64,000 nucleotides of DNA from Pseudomonadota bacterium. Lineage in GTDB: Bacteria; Pseudomonadota; Gammaproteobacteria; Nitrosococcales; Methylophagaceae. Positions 16,946 through 26,559 of the stretch are shown piece by piece (position 1 is the stretch's first letter; each line of letters starts with the position of its first letter). Location of the stretch: assembly GCA_030576275.1 (NCBI GenBank), contig JALIBN010000028.1, positions 6,952 through 70,951 on the forward strand. Direction: 5' to 3'. Below the pieces are notes generated by a model, which had not been told where the DNA came from, did no database searches, and worked only from the letters and a program-made list of their open reading frames with translations. Both the position numbers and the translations under genes were made by a program.

Positions 16946-17386
16946 ATGACAACCATTACTCGTAGCTCGCTCGTTGTATTCACTCCCGACCAAATGTTTG
17001 ACTTAGTTAATGATGTAGAAGCCTACTCTTCCTTTTTACCGTGGTGTCGGAACAGTAAAATTATTACTAAAACCGATACGGTGATTACTGCGTCCTTAGA
17101 CTTGGCTAAAGGTGGTATTCATCACGTATTTTCAACAAAAAACACATTGGTAGCGGGTGAATCGATCGACATCGCATTAATAGAAGGTCCTTTTCAACAT
17201 TTAGAAGGCCACTGGCAATTCGGCAAGATAGGCGATAATCAAGGCTGCCGTATTCAACTAGATATGGATTTTGAATTCTCAAATCGTATTATCAGCATGG
17301 CACTTGGTCCTATATTTACTCAGATTTCAGGCTCTTTGGTTGATGCCTTTTGTAAACGCGCTCAGGATATCTATGGCAGTCAGTAA
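16946..17386 (+). CDS. ratA: RatA/COQ10-like START-domain protein
   Basis: 146 residues of the polyketide cyclase/START superfamily as in RatA (YfjG): SSLVVFTPDQMFDLVNDVE, SFLPWC, GPFQHLEGHWQF and ISGSLVDAFCKRAQ near the end. RatA was described as a toxin blocking 50S association in E. coli; its relatives COQ10 bind ubiquinone, so the true role is debated. The following rnfH overlaps by 14 bp, a gene pair conserved across gammaproteobacteria. Confidence 0.9.
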   Translation: MTTITRSSLVVFTPDQMFDLVNDVEAYSSFLPWCRNSKIITKTDTVITASLDLAKGGIHHVFSTKNTLVAGESIDIALIEGPFQHLEGHWQFGKIGDNQGCRIQLDMDFEFSNRIISMALGPIFTQISGSLVDAFCKRAQDIYGSQ

Positions 17387-17708
17387 ACAAGCAAGCGAAG
17401 CAATTAATATGATTACCGTTGAGGTTGCTTATGCTCTACCTGAAGAACAGGTCATTATGTCATTGGAAGTCGCTAGTGATTGTACTGTTGAAGAAGCAGT
17501 CAAACGTTCAGGTATTCTAGAGGCTTATCCTGATATAGATCTCGGTAGTGATAAAGTCGGTATCTTCGGTAAGATGTGCAAACTCAGTGCAACGCTTCGT
17601 AATAAAGATCGAATTGAAATCTACCGGAAATTAATCGCAGATCCTAAAGAGTCACGCCGTCAACAAGCTGAAATGCAAAAAAAGAAAGCCTTGGAAGAAG
17701 CGCAGTAA
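17373..17708 (+). CDS. rnfH: RnfH family ubiquitin-fold protein
   Basis: About 111 residues with ITVEVAYALPEEQ, TVEEAVKRSGI, VGIFGKMCKLSATLRNKDRI and EIYRKLIADPKESRR, all diagnostic of RnfH (beta-grasp fold). The start at 17373 has AGGA 5 nt upstream and overlaps the ratA end; an internal ATG at 17409 is possible. Function is unclear despite the name linking it to Rnf electron transport. Confidence 0.9.
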   Translation: MAVSKQASEAINMITVEVAYALPEEQVIMSLEVASDCTVEEAVKRSGILEAYPDIDLGSDKVGIFGKMCKLSATLRNKDRIEIYRKLIADPKESRRQQAEMQKKKALEEAQ

Positions 17709-17717
17709 TTGCCCTGA

Positions 17718-17746
17718 TTTGATACAGATAACGTATCTGCATCAAA
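17718..17746 (+). terminator. Terminator after ratA-rnfH
   Basis: TTTGATACAGATA pairs with TATCTGCATCAAA across a 3-nt loop with one mismatch, followed by TTATTATT. It may work in both directions. Confidence 0.65.
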
Positions 17747-17878
17747 TTATTATTAGGTATAAATTTACTACTTCCGTCCTGCTTTTGAAGAATAGTCAAA
17801 ACTTAAGATAAATCATCAGCGTCACTGAGTTTTCAGTATTTTAATGATGCCTTTGAGCTAAGATATAGTTTACGCCAA

Positions 17879-18679
17879 CTATCTGACTTCTAATAAGGCC
17901 ATTTCAGCATCGGTAAAGCCTGCCAATTTTCGCGCTTCAGTATTAAATGGGCCTCGTAGCTCACCTGCAAAGTAGTTATCTAATAAATCTTTAAAAGTTG
18001 CTAATGAATCGACATTACGCAGTTCACAGAGATAGTTAAACCAGTGAGTACCTATTTTCACATGGCCAATTTCTTCGCTTAAAATAATCTCTAAAATTTC
18101 AACCGCCCGATGATCGCCACTGCCCCTGAGTTTATTCATCATTTTAGGCGTAACGTCCAAGCCTCTCGCTTCCAGTACTCGCGGTACCAAAGCCATGCGT
18201 ATCAATACATCATGATGTGTTTTTTGAGCCATTTCCCACATCCCTCCATGTGCAGGAAAATCACCATAGTCATAACCAAGTGTTATTAAATGGTTACGTA
18301 ATAAGGTGAAATGTTGCGATTCTTCAAACGCTACTTGTAACCAATCACTGTAATATTGTGTGGGTAAATCAGCAAATCGTGCCACGGCATCTAAGCCTAA
18401 ATTAATGGCATTAAATTCAATATGAGTAACAGCGTGAATAAGGGGCGCAACACCCGTCTCAGCGCTATTACGTCGACGCGGTAAATCTCGTGCCGCGACT
18501 AGTTCAGGTTTATCAGGATGTCCCGCTACATCGGGAACGGATATTTCATCATTTGTGAGTGTTAAGTCACCTGCAAGCCATTGCTGATGGAGCTTTTGTG
18601 TTTGTTCGACTTTAAGCAGTGGATCAGTGATGGCATGGCAGGCTAAGGCGCCTAAACGTAAATCGGTATAGTTATCCAT
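17879..18679 (-). CDS. DUF455 ferritin-like protein
   Basis: 266 residues, DUF455. Helical four-bundle features include HIEFNAINLGLDA, FEESQHFTLLRNHL and EEIGHVKIGTHWF, which supply the E...ExxH pairs expected for a di-metal centre as in ferritin-like proteins. The function is not established; relatives sit near miaE-type or transport genes. The ATG overlaps the upstream permease gene by 8 bp, so the two are translated together. Confidence 0.85.
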   Translation of the reverse strand: MDNYTDLRLGALACHAITDPLLKVEQTQKLHQQWLAGDLTLTNDEISVPDVAGHPDKPELVAARDLPRRRNSAETGVAPLIHAVTHIEFNAINLGLDAVARFADLPTQYYSDWLQVAFEESQHFTLLRNHLITLGYDYGDFPAHGGMWEMAQKTHHDVLIRMALVPRVLEARGLDVTPKMMNKLRGSGDHRAVEILEIILSEEIGHVKIGTHWFNYLCELRNVDSLATFKDLLDNYFAGELRGPFNTEARKLAGFTDAEMALLEVR

Positions 18680-19652
18680 CTAGACGTACTCGCGGGTCAA
18701 CAAGGGTGTAAGACACGTCGGTAAGAACTAAACCGACGATATAGAGTACAGAACCCAGAAAAACCATGGCACGCACAATGGCAAAGTCTTGAGCATTAAT
18801 CGCATCAATGGTGTAACTCCCTAAACCGGGAATACCAAAAAATGATTCGAGAATTAGACTACCCATAAACAAGGTAGGAATGACCACCACCGCACCGGTC
18901 AAAATCGGAATCATCGCATTTTTAAGTACATGTTTAAACAAGACCCGCACTTCTGATAAACCTTTTGCCCGTGCAGTTCGTACGTAGTCTTTGGATACTT
19001 CTTCTAGAAATAAGGTGCGATACCAACGTGAACCGGCACCAATGCCCGACACAATACCAATTGCTACTGGTAAAATCAGAAATTTTATAGCACTAAATCC
19101 TTCGCCGTAACCAGAAATAGGCACTAATTGCATCAATTTACCCACTAGAAATTGTCCTCCAATAATATAGAACAGCCCAGAGATGGACATAATGACCACG
19201 CAGATAATTACACCGCCAAGATCGATATAAGTTGCCCGAAAAAACACCATTAATAAGGCAAATGTAATATTCACCATTAGACCAATGACAAAGATCGGTA
19301 TCGCAATCGCTAAACTCGGCCACATTCTCGTTTTGATATCCTGACCGATATCGCGGCCATCATCCGCCTGACCAAATTCAAAGATAAATAACGACAAGGA
19401 TTTATCAAAAAATATCGTGTCCGTTGCTTTACTTAGCCCGTAACTGTCTGAATTCCACAATAAGGCCTTGTCATAACCTCGTTCTTGTTTCCAGCCATCT
19501 ACGGCTTCTTGAGTTACATGTTTAGCACCTAAATTCATCCGTGCCATATCATCAGGTGTATTAACCATAAAAAATAAGGCAAAGGTCAACGCATTAACAC
19601 CAATAAGGATCGGAAATGCGTACAAAATTCTTCTAACGATATAAGCGAACAT
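18672..19652 (-). CDS. Orphan DppB/OppB-type ABC permease
   Basis: About 326 residues, inner-membrane permease of the peptide/nickel class. It opens MFAYIVRRILYAFPILIGVN, like DppB/OppB, and has the ATPase-docking EAA loop around TARAKGLSEVRVLFKHVLKNAMIP, then GSLILESFFGIPGLG and the end LTDVSYTLVDPRVRLDG. A periplasmic segment of about 75 residues after helix 1 is usual for this class. No binding protein, second permease or ATPase is nearby, so it must borrow partners or do something else with DUF455, whose gene it overlaps. ATG at 19652 is preferred over a TTG two codons upstream. Confidence 0.85.
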   Translation of the reverse strand: MFAYIVRRILYAFPILIGVNALTFALFFMVNTPDDMARMNLGAKHVTQEAVDGWKQERGYDKALLWNSDSYGLSKATDTIFFDKSLSLFIFEFGQADDGRDIGQDIKTRMWPSLAIAIPIFVIGLMVNITFALLMVFFRATYIDLGGVIICVVIMSISGLFYIIGGQFLVGKLMQLVPISGYGEGFSAIKFLILPVAIGIVSGIGAGSRWYRTLFLEEVSKDYVRTARAKGLSEVRVLFKHVLKNAMIPILTGAVVVIPTLFMGSLILESFFGIPGLGSYTIDAINAQDFAIVRAMVFLGSVLYIVGLVLTDVSYTLVDPRVRLDG

Positions 19653-19734
19653 AAACAAGTATTTCCAAAATGGCTGTATTTATATATTAGTAACTGCTAA
19701 TCTTCATGTTACTTCGGCAATCAAATTATTTACT

Positions 19735-20640
19735 ATGATACCTGTGATCGGCTTAGCAATGATAATTGGCATTACATTAGGCCTTTTTGGCGGTGGTGGC
19801 GGAATTTTAACCGTGCCGCTGTTACATTACGGTCTAGCAATGCCTGTCGATCAAGCTATCACTACCTCACTACTTATAATTTGTATAACAAGTATTGTTA
19901 CAACATGGCAATATGCCAAACAAAAATACGTATTGTGGCGCGAAGGTTCTTTACTTGGTTTCAGCGGCATCATCGGAGCTGCGGTGGGTGCTCAGCTCTC
20001 TGTAATCTTCCCCTCACAAGCTTTAATGCTCATGCTAGCCGCCATGATGTTAGCGAGTAGCATTGCCATGTTATGTCATAAAAATGAGACCTTACTCTGT
20101 AACCTAAACACAACGATACATTCACCTATCAGTATATTAGCAATTGGCCTAGCAGTGGGCATTGTAACGGGTACGGTTGGGGCTGGCGGTGGATTTCTAG
20201 TGGTACCCGCGCTCGTCGTGTTCCTTAGATTGCCCTTACCTATCGCCATCGGCACTTCACTTTTTATTATATCGCTCAATACGGCCTCGGGCTTTATTGC
20301 TCATTTTCAAAATGGTACGTTAGATGTTAAGTTAATTACCATCATCACATTACTTGCTGTTATGGGTGCTTTAATAGGCGGGAAAATCGCGATCAAGATT
20401 TCGATAAATACGCTTCGAAAAAGTTTTTCTTTGTTCATTATTTTAGTCGCCTTATTGCTTATTGCTACAGAGCTACCTATAGCTATTCAGCAAGATTGGT
20501 TTCAACAACATAATTTTTTATGGTCATTATTAGTACTAGCAATCATCATCAGTTTGTTTTATTTTCTAACAAGAAGTTGTTTATCAAAAATATGGCGAGT
20601 ACCTTTTTTAATTAACAAAACAGATCAGCCAGATATTTAA
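19735..20640 (+). CDS. TauE/SafE-family sulfite/organosulfonate exporter
   Basis: 301 residues with two repeats of the TauE/SafE domain: GLFGGGGGILTVPLL near residue 17 and TGTVGAGGGFLVVPAL near residue 145, each opening a four-helix unit. The family exports sulfite, sulfoacetate or related anions. A rhodanese gene follows after 23 bp and a periplasmic protein gene after that, which points to inorganic sulfur handling. Confidence 0.85.
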   Translation: MIPVIGLAMIIGITLGLFGGGGGILTVPLLHYGLAMPVDQAITTSLLIICITSIVTTWQYAKQKYVLWREGSLLGFSGIIGAAVGAQLSVIFPSQALMLMLAAMMLASSIAMLCHKNETLLCNLNTTIHSPISILAIGLAVGIVTGTVGAGGGFLVVPALVVFLRLPLPIAIGTSLFIISLNTASGFIAHFQNGTLDVKLITIITLLAVMGALIGGKIAIKISINTLRKSFSLFIILVALLLIATELPIAIQQDWFQQHNFLWSLLVLAIIISLFYFLTRSCLSKIWRVPFLINKTDQPDI

Positions 20641-20663
20641 TTCTTATTAACCGAGGTTCAACC

Positions 20664-21029
20664 ATGACAAAATCAGCAATGGATTTAGTTCAGGCAGCAA
20701 AAGTGAACATAACTGAAATCACAATTTCGCAAGCTAATGAATTATTCGTAACGGGAAGTATTCCTCTCGATGTACGCGAATTACTAGAGTATGAAACAGG
20801 TCATATACCCAATGCTCGTCATATTTCACGTGGCATGCTGGAATTTAAAATTGCTAATCACCCTGATTTTCACGATAGTGCTACTTCCATTGTGGTGTAT
20901 TGTAAAAGCGGTGGACGCTCAGCTTTAGCGACTGAAACCTTACAACAAATGGGCTTTAGCAACGTTCAATCAATGCTAGGTGGTTTTGATGATTGGAACG
21001 CTGGTTCTGATATTCCGGCTGAAAAATAA
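20664..21029 (+). CDS. Rhodanese-like sulfurtransferase
   Basis: 121-residue single rhodanese domain with the active-site loop CKSGGRS (Cys about residue 83), substrate-fold motif PLDVRELLEYETGHIPNA and the closing LGGFDDWNAG. It carries sulfane sulfur as a cysteine persulfide. No signal peptide, so cytosolic. The gene order TauE exporter-rhodanese suggests a role in oxidising or trafficking reduced sulfur with sulfite export. Confidence 0.9.
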   Translation: MTKSAMDLVQAAKVNITEITISQANELFVTGSIPLDVRELLEYETGHIPNARHISRGMLEFKIANHPDFHDSATSIVVYCKSGGRSALATETLQQMGFSNVQSMLGGFDDWNAGSDIPAEK

Positions 21030-21077
21030 GCCAAACAAATACAATTACTTAGAGAATAATGCTAAGGAGAGATTAAG

Positions 21078-21830
21078 ATGAAATTAACAAAATTATTAAC
21101 CATAACCGCAATAGGTCTCGCAATCAGTTTTAATTCTTTTGCGACTGAAACTAGCGTTATGGTTCGAGCTAAATCGAATGATGCTAAATACATTGGTACT
21201 AGTGTGGGTGGCGTTAAAGTCGTTGTCGAAGATGCTGAAACAGGCGAGATCCTTGACCAAGGATGGATTAACGGTGATACAGGAAGCACTACTAGCCTTA
21301 TCAAAGAACCTATCGCACGCGGTCAGGTGTTAACAGATGACAGTACTGCTGGATTTTTAGCTAAAATTGACATTAAGAGCCCACGTTTACTTCGCTTTAA
21401 ACTTATTGGTCCTTATGGATTTCGTCAATCATTACAAGAAGCAACAGTCACCAGTTGGGTGATTCCTGGCAAAGATATCTTAGGTGATGGTATTACCCTT
21501 AACATGCCTGGTTTTATTGTTGATGCTTGGACAAACGTATTAGAAGGTGGCCATGTTGATATTTTTACCAAAGCGTCGATGTTATGTGGTTGCCCGATTT
21601 ATCCAGATGGCCCTTGGGATCCAAGTAATTATGAAGTGACGGCAATCTTGATGAAAAATGAAGTTAAAGTCGAAGAAGTGAAGTTAGATTTCACCGGACC
21701 CGTTGGCATTTTCTCAGGTAAAACCACGCTTACTAAACCAGGACACTATAAAGCCATCGTTTATTTATTTGATAAAAAAACGGGGAATGTCGGTGTTGAT
21801 CGCACTATGTTTGAAATAAATGCTAAATAG
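21078..21830 (+). CDS. Periplasmic protein of unknown family
   Basis: 250 residues with a clear signal peptide (MKLTKLLTITAIGLAISFNSFA). The mature part looks beta-rich. It has a CGCPIYPDGPWDP motif near residue 170, followed by an Ig-like segment (YEVTAILMKN, GIFSGKTTLTKPGHYKAIVYLFD). The two cysteines and surrounding residues could bind a metal or form a disulfide. I do not recognise the family. AGGAGA precedes the start, and the gene is the third of the TauE-rhodanese group with a 48-bp gap. It may be a binding protein for a sulfur compound, but that is inference. Confidence 0.7.
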   Translation: MKLTKLLTITAIGLAISFNSFATETSVMVRAKSNDAKYIGTSVGGVKVVVEDAETGEILDQGWINGDTGSTTSLIKEPIARGQVLTDDSTAGFLAKIDIKSPRLLRFKLIGPYGFRQSLQEATVTSWVIPGKDILGDGITLNMPGFIVDAWTNVLEGGHVDIFTKASMLCGCPIYPDGPWDPSNYEVTAILMKNEVKVEEVKLDFTGPVGIFSGKTTLTKPGHYKAIVYLFDKKTGNVGVDRTMFEINAK

Positions 21831-21851
21831 CTTTTAGAATTCGTCTTTTTT

Positions 21852-21885
21852 CAGGAGTTGAGCGTTGAATTCAGCTTAACTCCTG
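21852..21885. other. Stem-loop after the TauE-rhodanese group
   Basis: CAGGAGTTGAGC (21852-21863) pairs with GCTTAACTCCTG (21874-21885) with one G-U wobble. There is no T run on either side, so it may be a transcript-end stabiliser rather than an intrinsic terminator. Confidence 0.45.
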
Positions 21886-21948
21886 GAAATAAAATAGACT
21901 GAAACCAATAAACCTTATATAAGGTATATTGATCATAGAGTAATTAAT

Positions 21949-22905
21949 ATGTCTAAACCTCTCGAAGCCTCATCAATCACTACCTTATGCCTTAATCCAG
22001 CTCTGGATGTTACTTACCATGTCTCCAAACTGATAGCTGAGCAGAAATCTCGTTCTGATCTAGCGCGCCATGATCCCGGTGGCAATGGTATTAACATTGG
22101 TCGAGCACTGCAACGGATGAACGTTAATGCCCGCACTCTTTGTATCGTTGCGGGTGATATAGGTCAGTTACTACAACGACTATTAAAACAACAGCTTATC
22201 AACGTTTATTATGAACAAGTTGATGGTGAGACGCGTATCAATAGCACTATTATCGAAATAGATACTAAGATGCAATATCAAGTCACGGATGCTGGCACTG
22301 ACATACCACAACAGCAATTGACGTCGATCATTGAAGACTTTGTCGCTCAAACGGGAAAGGGCTTTGGTATTATCACCGGATCCTGTCAGTCCAATATCCC
22401 CAACTCCCTATATGCTGACCTTGTCGAACGTATCAATGCCAATGGTGGTAAACCCGTTGTTGATACCCATGGTGACACCCTCCGCCATGCCATTAATGCT
22501 AAACCCTTTCTTATTAAACCCAATCTATACGAACTAGAGTCCATTATTAAACGTGAGTTACCGACTATTCACGATATTGCTAATGAAGCACGGCGCTTGC
22601 AGCGACAAGGCATCACCCATGTGTGTGTTTCTCTCGGTGATAAAGGTGCGGTATTAGTCAGTCCTGACAATAGTTATTATGCTCAAGCGCTTGATGTTAA
22701 AGTTAATACCACAGTTGGTGCTGGTGACTCAATGGTGGCGGGTTTAGTTGCGGGGCTAAGTCTAGATGATGATCCCAAACGAGCACTTTGTTATGGCATT
22801 GCCTGTGGCGCGGGTACGGTCATGCATCCAGGTACCGAATTGTTTTCAGGTCATGAACTTGCCGATTTTAGGCAACTCGTTAATATTGAAACATTAGATA
22901 TATAA
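21949..22905 (+). CDS. PfkB-family sugar-phosphate kinase (1-phosphofructokinase type)
   Basis: 318 residues of the PfkB (ribokinase) fold: TLCLNPALDVTY at the start, GGNGINIGRAL in place of the usual GGKGINVA, KPNLYELE, and the catalytic anion hole NTTVGAGDSMVAG with Asp as base. It resembles E. coli PfkB/FruK and likely phosphorylates fructose-6-phosphate, fructose-1-phosphate or tagatose-6-phosphate. The Lys to Asn change in the first motif is notable. It is monocistronic; a stem-loop separates it from the sulfur genes. Confidence 0.85.
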   Translation: MSKPLEASSITTLCLNPALDVTYHVSKLIAEQKSRSDLARHDPGGNGINIGRALQRMNVNARTLCIVAGDIGQLLQRLLKQQLINVYYEQVDGETRINSTIIEIDTKMQYQVTDAGTDIPQQQLTSIIEDFVAQTGKGFGIITGSCQSNIPNSLYADLVERINANGGKPVVDTHGDTLRHAINAKPFLIKPNLYELESIIKRELPTIHDIANEARRLQRQGITHVCVSLGDKGAVLVSPDNSYYAQALDVKVNTTVGAGDSMVAGLVAGLSLDDDPKRALCYGIACGAGTVMHPGTELFSGHELADFRQLVNIETLDI

Positions 22906-22996
22906 ACTATTTCGTCAACAAATCGAGCCTTCACAGAGACTTTGTCACGCAGACTATGTGTAACACATTATCTAAGGTTATGATTAAAGTCGAACG

Positions 22997-23191
22997 CTAG
23001 TTATGGGTAACATGCAAATAAAGCAAGACAAGGTTAGCCACAAATAAAATTCCGGTCATCGCTTTCCAAAACCCTAATGGATTACGTTCTAACAACGGCG
23101 ACTGCTCTTCTCTTAAAAAGCTAGGATTCGGTTTTCTTAGATCACTTTCTAATTCAGATAGTTTTTCATAACGATTGTAGGGTGTTAACAA
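22997..23191 (-). CDS. Possible small membrane protein
   Basis: A 64-codon frame with a charged N-terminal half (RYEKLSELESDLRKPNPSF) and one C-terminal membrane helix (AMTGILFVANLVLLYLHV). The only in-frame start is a TTG at 23191 without a good ribosome site. The sequence is protein-like but unrecognised; it might be a fragment. Confidence 0.4.
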   Translation of the reverse strand: MLTPYNRYEKLSELESDLRKPNPSFLREEQSPLLERNPLGFWKAMTGILFVANLVLLYLHVTHN

Positions 23192-23508
23192 TAGAACAAA
23201 AAGTCCTAAGTAAGTTGTTCAGCCGCAAGAAAATGCAATCAAGAAATTATTCAGCTTGATTTTCATGAAACACGTCTAACAATTAGGCTTTGCTGAGCAA
23301 GCACTAACCTTGAAAGAAAGGAGGATTTCATTTTCTCTAAAAAGCACAGTTAATTTATTTAATCTCCGGTAGTAAGTGAATCAATAACGGTGCTTGGATT
23401 AATCCTGCTTGAGTCCTTAGAACACAAGAAAGGTTAGGTCTTCATTTTTTATTAACAAAGACATTTATATAATACGCAGTGAATAAATTTTATAGCAACT
23501 CGGACTTA
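23192..23508. other. Intergenic stretch, nothing recognised
   Basis: No gene, repeat or clear terminator was found between the small frame and the photolyase gene. Confidence 0.4.
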
Positions 23509-25035
23509 TTAGTCGTCAAGACTATCAAAAAATTGTTGGCTGTCATACGTAATAGCCAGTTTTTTATCATCGGCCATACGATCGTAGGTTTTATACATCA
23601 TTCCAATACGATGATTAGACTCTAGTTTATCTCGGTTTCTAGCTAAAAAGTCCCAATATAGGTAATTAAACGGACAGGCGTCTAGTCCATTTTTTTCCGT
23701 CACCTTGTAACTGCAATTTTTACAATAATTCGACATCTTATTAATGTAATTCCCCCCAGCGGCATAAGGCTTGCTTGCTAAGTATCCACCGTCAGCAAAA
23801 AGTATCATACCGGAGACATTTGGAAGCTCCACCCATTCATAGGCATCGGCATAAACGGCTAGAAACCATTCGTTGACATATACAGGATCAATAGCTGCTA
23901 ACAGTGCAAAATTACCCAAAACCATAAGACGTTGAATGTGATGTGCATACGCATTCTGTTTGGTTTCCTCAACACATTGATGCAGGCAATTCATTTTTGT
24001 ATCAGCGGTCCAATAAAAGTCAGGAAGATTACGTTTGGCATCAAAAAAGTTTTGTTTTGGATAGTCTGGCATTTTCAACCAGTAAATCCCACGTACATAT
24101 TCCCGCCAGCCGATAATCTGACGAATAAAGCCTTCAACAGCATTCAAAGGAGCCTTTCCCTGATTGTAAGCTTCTTCGGCTGCCTGAACACACTCTAAAG
24201 GCAACAGCAAGCCACAGTTTAAATAAAAACTAATATGGGAATGATACATCCATGGTTCAGACTCGAGCATTGCATCCTGATAATGACCGAAATTACACAG
24301 CCGTTGCTCTATAAATAAGAACAACGCTTGCTGTGCCTGTTCACGCGTCACAGCGAAATAAAATGGCTCAATATCACCAAAATGACTGGCAAACTGATCA
24401 GCAACTAGCTCCATCACCTCGCGAGTAATCTCATCAACTTCATTGCAATAATGTTTGGGTATCTGCAGGCCTTCTTTTGGTGGCTTTCGATTTTGAGCGT
24501 CATAATTCCATTGCCCCCCCTCAGGAAGATGATCTTTCATTAGAATTGAATATTTCTTACGCATTTCCCGGTAAAAATATTCCATACGTAATTGCTTGCG
24601 CTCTTTGGCCCACTGAAAAAACTCGTCTGGTTCGCACAGAAAACGATTATCAGGCCGAATTTCGACAGGAATGCCAAAATGGCTCTGCCAGTTTTGCATG
24701 TCCTTTAGCACTCGATACTCACCGGGGTAGGTCACAACGATACGAGAAATTGTGTGATGTTTTAAAGCTCGCCCTACTTCGCCCTGGAGGGAACCTGCAT
24801 TATGCTTATCATCAAGTTTTATGTATGAAACTTGGTAACCATTATTCTTTAGTTCCTGCGAAAAATGGCGCATTGCAGAGAATATAAAAGTAATTTTCTT
24901 TTTGTGATGATTGACATAGGTGGCTTCGTCCCACACCTCACATATAAGAATGATATCTTTCGATTTTTCACATCCCTCAAGGCTTGAGATCGTCTGAGAG
25001 AGTTGGTCTCCTAAAATGAGTCGCAAGGTACTCAT
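23509..25035 (-). CDS. Iron-sulfur photolyase/cryptochrome (FeS-BCP, (6-4) type)
   Basis: 508 residues matching the iron-sulfur bacterial cryptochrome-photolyase group, whose characterised members repair (6-4) photoproducts. It begins LRLILGDQLS, the group's N-terminal antenna domain. The FAD domain has GFIRQIIGWREYVRG, HIQRLMVLGNFALLA and WVELPNVSGMILFADGG. Cysteines in CKNCSYKV and DACPFNYLYWDFL, with one near LHQC, supply the 4Fe-4S ligands. The ATG overlaps the stop of the upstream cryptochrome gene by 4 bp (ATGA). Light-dependent DNA repair in the cytosol. Confidence 0.9.
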   Translation of the reverse strand: MSTLRLILGDQLSQTISSLEGCEKSKDIILICEVWDEATYVNHHKKKITFIFSAMRHFSQELKNNGYQVSYIKLDDKHNAGSLQGEVGRALKHHTISRIVVTYPGEYRVLKDMQNWQSHFGIPVEIRPDNRFLCEPDEFFQWAKERKQLRMEYFYREMRKKYSILMKDHLPEGGQWNYDAQNRKPPKEGLQIPKHYCNEVDEITREVMELVADQFASHFGDIEPFYFAVTREQAQQALFLFIEQRLCNFGHYQDAMLESEPWMYHSHISFYLNCGLLLPLECVQAAEEAYNQGKAPLNAVEGFIRQIIGWREYVRGIYWLKMPDYPKQNFFDAKRNLPDFYWTADTKMNCLHQCVEETKQNAYAHHIQRLMVLGNFALLAAIDPVYVNEWFLAVYADAYEWVELPNVSGMILFADGGYLASKPYAAGGNYINKMSNYCKNCSYKVTEKNGLDACPFNYLYWDFLARNRDKLESNHRIGMMYKTYDRMADDKKLAITYDSQQFFDSLDD

Positions 25036-26559
25036 GCAGTGTATTTATTATTTGTCATAAAGGTAACTCTAATTGTTTGTTTGTTTGTCTTTTCTTTCTT
25101 TGCTCTTTTCGATGTTGCTAATTTTCGGCTAGCATGCTTGCTGACTATTTTGCGAGCGGCTTCTTTGTGCTCACTATTTTGTCTCAATGGATAAAGTTTA
25201 TCTGCAGCGGCTTTTCTGGCGATTTTTTCATCAACAATAGGCATTGGATAGCCATTCATTTTAGAAGGCATCATCCACGGGGTGTGAATGTATTGTTGTG
25301 GCATAGCCATTAATTCAGGGACCCCATTTACGAATAAATTCGCCATTAGGATCATGATCAAAGCCCTGTTTAATAGGGTTGTAAATACGAATGCTATTAA
25401 TACCTGTGGTTCCTGATTGCATTTGGACTTGGCTGTAATGAATTCCAGGCTCATAGTCGGTAAAAAGTCTGGCCAGATGTAATGCCGGTTCGCGCCAATG
25501 TAGCCATAAATGATAGCTGACAAAGCTCATCAACATTGCACGCATTCGAAAGTTTAGCCATCCAGTAACGGTTAATGCTCTCATGCAGGCATCTACCATG
25601 GGATATCCTGTTTTACCCGTTTTCCATGCTTCAAAATACGCGTCATCAAACTTGGCTTCTCTCAAACCATCGTATGTAGGATGAACGTTCTCAAATTCGA
25701 TAGGTGGCTCGTCTTCTAGTTTCTGAATAAAATGACAATGCCAGCGCAATCTTCCTGAATAAGACCGCAGAGCGCTTGACCATTTACCTTTGGTGCCGAA
25801 TGGCATTTTTTTAATTTCTTGAATGCGCTGTTCCAAAGCGTGAAACACTTCGCAAATAGAGATGTATCCAAAAGCAAGATGCCCTGATAGTCTTGAACAA
25901 CTCTCAAATGCAGTCACTGGTGATGACATATCCTTTGTATAGCCTTCACCGCGCTCACTTAAAAAACTATGTAGCAACTTGAGTCCTTCAGCTCGGCCAG
26001 CTTTTTGAAGAATCATACCGCCATCATAGTACAAGCCTAATTTTTCCTCAGCAGGTAAAACGTCGCAAGCCTCATCAACAGGGCATAGACGCTTAGGTGA
26101 ATTTAAAACAGGCTTCTTCATTTCTCCATACCAACGGCTTGCCCAGCCATCACGGTCATTTAAACATCTAATAACACCATATTGTATGGGTTCATGCCAT
26201 GGGATATTGTGATTTTTAGTCCATTGCTCAACCTTCTTATCACGCGCGTAAGTCCAGCCATTCCATGTTTCTTGATGTGACCATAGCATTTGGATACTAT
26301 GGCGTTCATTTAACTGCTCTAAAATCTCAACAGCATCACCAACTTTAATTATCAGACGTTGACCCAATCCATGAAGTGATTGGTCAAGCTCTGCCAAGCA
26401 TTCTTTTAAGAATTGATAGCGGCGGTAGCTGAGATCGGGTTGCTTCCACAATTCTGGCTCAAAAATATAAAGTGGCAAAACAGGACCATGTTTGACAGCT
26501 TCTACTAATGCTATGTGATCTTCAATTCTTAAATCGCGTTTAAACCAAACGACATGCAT
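25032..26559 (-). pseudogene. Cryptochrome/class I photolyase, single-base frameshift
   Basis: Begins VVWFKRDLRIEDH, as CPD photolyases do. The FAD-binding domain includes LRWHCHFIQKLED, TGYPMVDACMRALTVTGWLNFRMR and FTDYEPGIHYSQVQMQSGTTG. The frame breaks at a GGGG run (25322-25325): it reads RKWGP and stops, whereas removing one G gives RKWVPELMAMPQQYIHTPW and continues about 90 residues to the stop at 25032. Joined, the protein is about 508 residues and ends in a Lys-rich tail. Either a recent mutation, a sequencing error or, less likely, a slippage site. It starts right after the SDR gene and overlaps the next photolyase gene. Confidence 0.85.

Noticed and set aside
16946-17708. RatA-RnfH as a true toxin-antitoxin pair
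   Set aside because: The pair is a conserved core gene couple and RnfH has not been shown to be an antitoxin; the label alone is not evidence.
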